Source: Planctomycetota bacterium
GTDB lineage: Bacteria > Planctomycetota > Brocadiia > JAJRTI01
Direction of reading: 5' to 3'
Assembly: GCA_024278415.1 (NCBI GenBank)
Contig: JAJRTI010000481.1
Location: 1 to 8,676 of the forward strand
Length of the DNA stretch: 8,676 nt
Shown here in pieces: positions 5,210 through 8,676 of this stretch. Each line of letters begins with the position of its first letter. Within the stretch, counting starts at the first letter, position 1. The notes under the pieces are model-generated. The model was not told the origin of the DNA, made no database searches, and was given only the letters and a program-made list of their open reading frames with translations. A program made the translations under genes and the position numbers.

Positions 5210-8200
5210 ATGAAGTCGTCCCCACGACAGCACGATGTTGAGAAGCATTCGGGGGGTGTCCCACGCGGCCGGCCAGCCTTGGGACGCTCGCCCGCGCTCG
5301 CGTGGCTGTGCCTAACCCTCTGTTTCTGGCCCGCTCATGGCCTGCTGGGCCAGGTCATTGTCACCTACCCCAAGACCAAGAGAAGCATCAACGTCAAGCA
5401 CGCCACAATCGTGCAGATGCAACTCAAGAAGTGGTACCGTGTGCCGGGAAACAACCTAGACAAGCTGTTCCTGGCCAAACTGGCCGCGGAGAGGAAAGCA
5501 GCTCAGAAAGCTGTCGACGATGCGGTCAAGAACAACCCCAGCTACCGACGCGCGAAAACGGCGGCTGTCAAGCGGATCATCGAAGGCATCCTCAGGCGCA
5601 TGGCCACCCGGGAGGTGGCCAAGCGATCCAAACAGATCGCCGCGCAGGCCACGCTCGCGCAGGCCATCGCATACTTCGGCGCGCGCGAGCCGGCCGGGGC
5701 GACTCCCTGCGCCACGCCACCAGGGGAAGTCAAATACGTCTTCCGACATTGTTATGCCGGCCGCACCCTGTGGTTCGCGTACAAGCACGTTTTCGACGAG
5801 ACGGCCACGTTCCTCAACTCCCTGTACGCCCCATCTGGGTTGGGCAAGGCGAAGTTCCAGCCAGACGTGGCGCGAGGCGGCCAATCCGGCGGGTCTAGGC
5901 CCGTATACGGCTCGGATGGCAAGCCCGTGGGCCAAGTGGACATCGACCCGAACGGCGGCGTCTGGTTCACGCCCGAGACGCCCGCTGGAGCCATGCCGGC
6001 GACGCCGCAGCGGGCCGAGATCCTCCCTGGCGGCGAGGTGTATCTAAACGGCCGGAGAATCGGCCAGGCGGGCGCGCCCGAGACGCCAAGTCCCACCCGC
6101 GTCGCGTCTCGCCCCCAACCCCCGGCCGGCGCGCGTTCGGGAACTCCCGTTCGCGATGCGAATGGACAACTCGTAGGCGGCCTCGAGCGAGACCCCGCCG
6201 GGCAGTGGTGGCTGACGCCTGCCGGCTTCCCCGGCGCCATGCCTCCCCCGCCGGTCAAAGTCGAACGCGCGGCGGACGGAACGGTGTTCTGGGCCGGGAA
6301 GCCTATCGGCAAGGCGCCCGTGGCCGCGGAGAAGCCGGAGGCAAAACCCGAACAGCAAAAGGGGCCTTCCACTTCGACCAGCCGTATCGCGAAGGCGCAT
6401 ACGCAACAGGCCAATCTGGACGGCCGCAGAACCGGCAAGACGAGCGCACCCGAGACGCCAAGTCCCACCCGCGTCGCGTCTCGCCCCCGCCCTCCGGCCG
6501 GCGCGCGTTCGGGAACTCCCGTTCGCGATGCGAAGGGCAAAGTCGTGGGCGGCCTCGAGCGAGACCCCACGGGGCAATGGTGGTTGGCGCCCGTCGGCTT
6601 CCCCGGCGCCATGCCTCCGCCGCCCGTCAAAGTCGAGCGCGCGCCGGACGGAACGGTGTTCTGGGCGGGGCGGCCCCTTGGCAAAGTGCACATCGCCAAA
6701 GCCAAGACCGCGGAGAAGACGCCGCCGGCCAAGGGCCCCACAACCACGCCGGCCAAGACCGCGCAGACCGAACAGCCCCAGACGACCGGGCAAGAGCCGA
6801 TCCCTGAGTCTCCCGTGCTTGCCGGCGCGGACGCGGAAAAGCAACTGGAGGCTTACATCCAGAAACTTCAAAAAGCTTACGACCACACGGTCGAAAAGAC
6901 CAAGGAGATCCAAACCAAGAAGACGGAGATCACGCAGAAGATCATCCAACTCATTCGATCCACTACCCCCCATAACCAACAGCAAATCGAGAAGGAAAAG
7001 GCGCGGCTGCGGAAGCAATGGCAGGACTTGAAGGCGCAGCAACAGGCCCTGTGGCGGCGAGCCGAGGCGCTACGCAAACGCCTGGAGCAAGCGCGAGCCC
7101 GGGGCTCCGAAGCGCGAAAGATCGCCGAAAAGGCCCGGGCGGTGAAGAAGATTGTCGATTTCGTGGCCGGCCTCTATCCGCCTGAATCCTCCGCCGCGCG
7201 TCGGTCGCCCCTCAACGCCATGCTCGCGAGCATGCGGCACACCCACGGCGCTTTCCGCGTCGAGCAGATCATGGCGGGTTACGCCCGGCAAAAAGGGCCG
7301 CGCTCGCCCCTGTCCTTCCTGCGTTATCTTCAGAAGCGTTTGGTGGCCGACAAGGCCATGACATCCGACGAACGGCTGCAATCTGAGGTCTCGTTCATGT
7401 CCTTCTTGGCCCTGTTGCTGCGGGACGCGCAGCGCCAGTGGCTGTGGGGGGTGACGAAGGAAGAGGCCGATACGCTGAGGAAGCAGCTTCGGGCCCGGCT
7501 CGACCCACTCCTCCAAAACGCCGAGGCCCATCGGCCCAAGGAGACGGCCCCCCACGCGCAGGAGGCGTTCCTGAAAGAGCTGACGCTGCGCGTCATGCGC
7601 CTGGGGCTGTCCTCTGGCCCGGACCGGCTCGCACAAGAGCGGAAGCTGGCCGCGGCTGTTCGCGCGCTCACGCAGACCGCGCTCAAGAGCGCACCGCAGG
7701 AGCCCGGCCCCCTGCAACGCCACTGGCGCGAGCACGCACAGGCGCTCCTCGCACTCTACAAACAACTCGCACGCGCCACAGGCCCCTTCGGCCGGCGGGC
7801 GAACATCGTGGTTGCGGAAGCATTGGCTCAGGCGTACGACCACTGGGCCCAAAGCCTTCGGGGATGGAAGCAGGGGCAGGCGGTCGAGAAGTTCCTCTTG
7901 GCCGCGCAGTTCGCGCTCGCGTCAGCCGACATCGTCAAAGCCGTGCAACTGGCCCAATCGGCGTTGCAGACCACGCGGGATCCCGACGGCGCGGCCGCGC
8001 AGCAAGCTCGGCTCATGCTCGCCAGCCTCTACCGAACGCTGCTGAAACGCGGCGGCCGCATCCCGGACAAAGTCAAGAAAGCCTTGCGAATTCCGGGGCA
8101 AGGCAAGAGTTTCCAAGAGCGGCTGCAAAGCAGCCTGGTGGCGACCCTGAAAGAGATCGTGCAGCACGGCGACCGCTCGCCAGCCGCGGTGAAGGCTGCA

Positions 8201-8676
8201 CTCGAGCTGTGGAAGCTGCCTGATCAGCAGGCCGCGGCTGAGAAGATGCTGAAGCAAATGGCGGACGCCTTTCGGGAGGACGAAGAGCCGCTGCCCCCTC
8301 TGCTTGCCGCATGGGAAGTGCTGCGGGACTGGCCCAAGAACCTCGCGTCCAACGTCCGAGACGCGCTCGCTAAGAGGATCAAAGACTCCCGCACGCTCGT
8401 CGCACTGTCCACGCTGGTCTTCCACGCGGAGCGCCTGCCCGTGAAGACTCGCATCCGCCTCGTGCATGGGATCTGGGGCAGCCTCCAGCGCGCGATTCGG
8501 CAAGCCAAGGGCGAACCCGCGCGCGGCCAAGCCCGCCGCAAGGCGCTCGTCGCCATGTTGTGGCAGCACGCGCGTTGGCTCTACGCCAACGACCGCGATG
8601 CTCTCACCGGCACAAGCGGCCAGCGCGAGATCGACTACGTGCGTGGTTCCGTCGATTACCAAGTGAGCCAGCTTCC
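5210..8676 (+). CDS. Giant secreted repeat / coiled-coil protein (3' end outside window)
   Basis: The frame runs without a stop from ATG 5210 to the window end: 1155 codons, still open. The start is the first ATG after the previous stop (17-base gap) and leads into a signal peptide (core about 28-42, likely cleavage before Gln48); no good Shine-Dalgarno site is visible. Residues 49-194 are homologous to the mature protein at 1880. Residues 230-286, 312-368 and 436-492 are three 57-residue copies of a module with DP.G..W[FL].P and G..[IL]G motifs, also present in the thioester-domain protein. A Pro/Thr/Lys-rich linker (about 496-538) leads to a long coiled coil (about 540-652), then over 500 residues of helical sequence, with a TPR-like stretch near 890-950. 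No lipobox, transmembrane segment or anchor is visible before the window ends. This suggests a long structural or scaffold protein outside the inner membrane. Family unknown. Confidence 0.85.
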   Translation, partial: MKSSPRQHDVEKHSGGVPRGRPALGRSPALAWLCLTLCFWPAHGLLGQVIVTYPKTKRSINVKHATIVQMQLKKWYRVPGNNLDKLFLAKLAAERKAAQKAVDDAVKNNPSYRRAKTAAVKRIIEGILRRMATREVAKRSKQIAAQATLAQAIAYFGAREPAGATPCATPPGEVKYVFRHCYAGRTLWFAYKHVFDETATFLNSLYAPSGLGKAKFQPDVARGGQSGGSRPVYGSDGKPVGQVDIDPNGGVWFTPETPAGAMPATPQRAEILPGGEVYLNGRRIGQAGAPETPSPTRVASRPQPPAGARSGTPVRDANGQLVGGLERDPAGQWWLTPAGFPGAMPPPPVKVERAADGTVFWAGKPIGKAPVAAEKPEAKPEQQKGPSTSTSRIAKAHTQQANLDGRRTGKTSAPETPSPTRVASRPRPPAGARSGTPVRDAKGKVVGGLERDPTGQWWLAPVGFPGAMPPPPVKVERAPDGTVFWAGRPLGKVHIAKAKTAEKTPPAKGPTTTPAKTAQTEQPQTTGQEPIPESPVLAGADAEKQLEAYIQKLQKAYDHTVEKTKEIQTKKTEITQKIIQLIRSTTPHNQQQIEKEKARLRKQWQDLKAQQQALWRRAEALRKRLEQARARGSEARKIAEKARAVKKIVDFVAGLYPPESSAARRSPLNAMLASMRHTHGAFRVEQIMAGYARQKGPRSPLSFLRYLQKRLVADKAMTSDERLQSEVSFMSFLALLLRDAQRQWLWGVTKEEADTLRKQLRARLDPLLQNAEAHRPKETAPHAQEAFLKELTLRVMRLGLSSGPDRLAQERKLAAAVRALTQTALKSAPQEPGPLQRHWREHAQALLALYKQLARATGPFGRRANIVVAEALAQAYDHWAQSLRGWKQGQAVEKFLLAAQFALASADIVKAVQLAQSALQTTRDPDGAAAQQARLMLASLYRTLLKRGGRIPDKVKKALRIPGQGKSFQERLQSSLVATLKEIVQHGDRSPAAVKAALELWKLPDQQAAAEKMLKQMADAFREDEEPLPPLLAAWEVLRDWPKNLASNVRDALAKRIKDSRTLVALSTLVFHAERLPVKTRIRLVHGIWGSLQRAIRQAKGEPARGQARRKALVAMLWQHARWLYANDRDALTGTSGQREIDYVRGSVDYQVSQL
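6044..6313 (+). repeat. Direct DNA repeat, copy 1 (within the giant gene)
   Basis: This 270-base segment encodes 90 residues: LNGRRIGQ, an Ala/Pro/Ser/Arg linker, and one full 57-residue module. It matches 6416-6685 without gaps at an offset of 372 bases (124 codons). A hand count gives about 34 mismatches, roughly 87% identity. The linker contains about 40 identical bases in a row starting at 6077. Confidence 0.85.
6416..6685 (+). repeat. Direct DNA repeat, copy 2 (within the giant gene)
   Basis: This is the second copy of the 270-base repeat. Differences from copy 1 concentrate at the 5' edge and at third codon positions, and the frame is preserved throughout. The 102 bases between copies (6314-6415) encode a Lys/Glu/Gln/Thr-rich linker not repeated elsewhere in the window. 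The preceding module at 5897-6067 is related at protein level only, so it is the older copy. Confidence 0.85.

Noticed and set aside
6044..6685. Insertion sequence or CRISPR-like array
   Set aside because: There are only two in-frame coding copies, with no terminal inverted repeats, transposase or short regular spacers; it is an intragenic duplication.
5752..6756. Long minus-strand open frame opposite the repeat region of the giant gene
   Set aside because: GC-rich coding sequence commonly leaves antisense frames open. The plus strand carries shared modules and signal-peptide logic; the minus product is low-complexity and only mirrors the plus-strand duplication.

Overview
The window is a single tightly packed, plus-strand gene cluster from a GC-rich bacterium. 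One product looks like an outer-membrane beta-barrel, so the cell envelope is probably diderm. Nothing fixes the phylum. Planctomycetota, Verrucomicrobiota or a similar GC-rich lineage is my guess only. There are no RNA genes, transposases, CRISPR arrays or metabolic enzymes.

Layout: 1-197 is a non-coding leader with overlapping hairpins. 198-1847 encodes a TPR plus beta-barrel outer-membrane protein resembling the Slam-type architecture (surface lipoprotein assembly modifier), but an in-frame TAA at 543-545 splits it. 1880-2590 encodes a secreted 236-residue protein with a basic tail. 2587-4437 encodes a secreted multi-repeat protein whose C-terminal part carries the Cys and Gln signatures of a thioester (TED/TQXA-like) adhesin domain. 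4434-5192 encodes a secreted helical protein of unknown function. 5210-8676 encodes a very large secreted protein, cut by the window end after 1155 codons. Two junctions have 4-base start/stop overlaps and two have short gaps of 17 and 32 bases, so this reads as one operon.

The genes are linked by shared sequence as well as position. The 1880 and 5210 products share an N-terminal domain of roughly 140-150 residues. The 2587 and 5210 products share a bipartite repeat, seen once in the former and three times in the latter, and two of the three copies come from a recent DNA duplication. Every product has an N-terminal hydrophobic export signal. My working hypothesis is a cell-surface or extracellular assembly: an outer-membrane TPR-barrel that exports or anchors modular secreted proteins, one of which may form a covalent thioester bond with its target. 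The sequence supports the architecture. The function is inferred.
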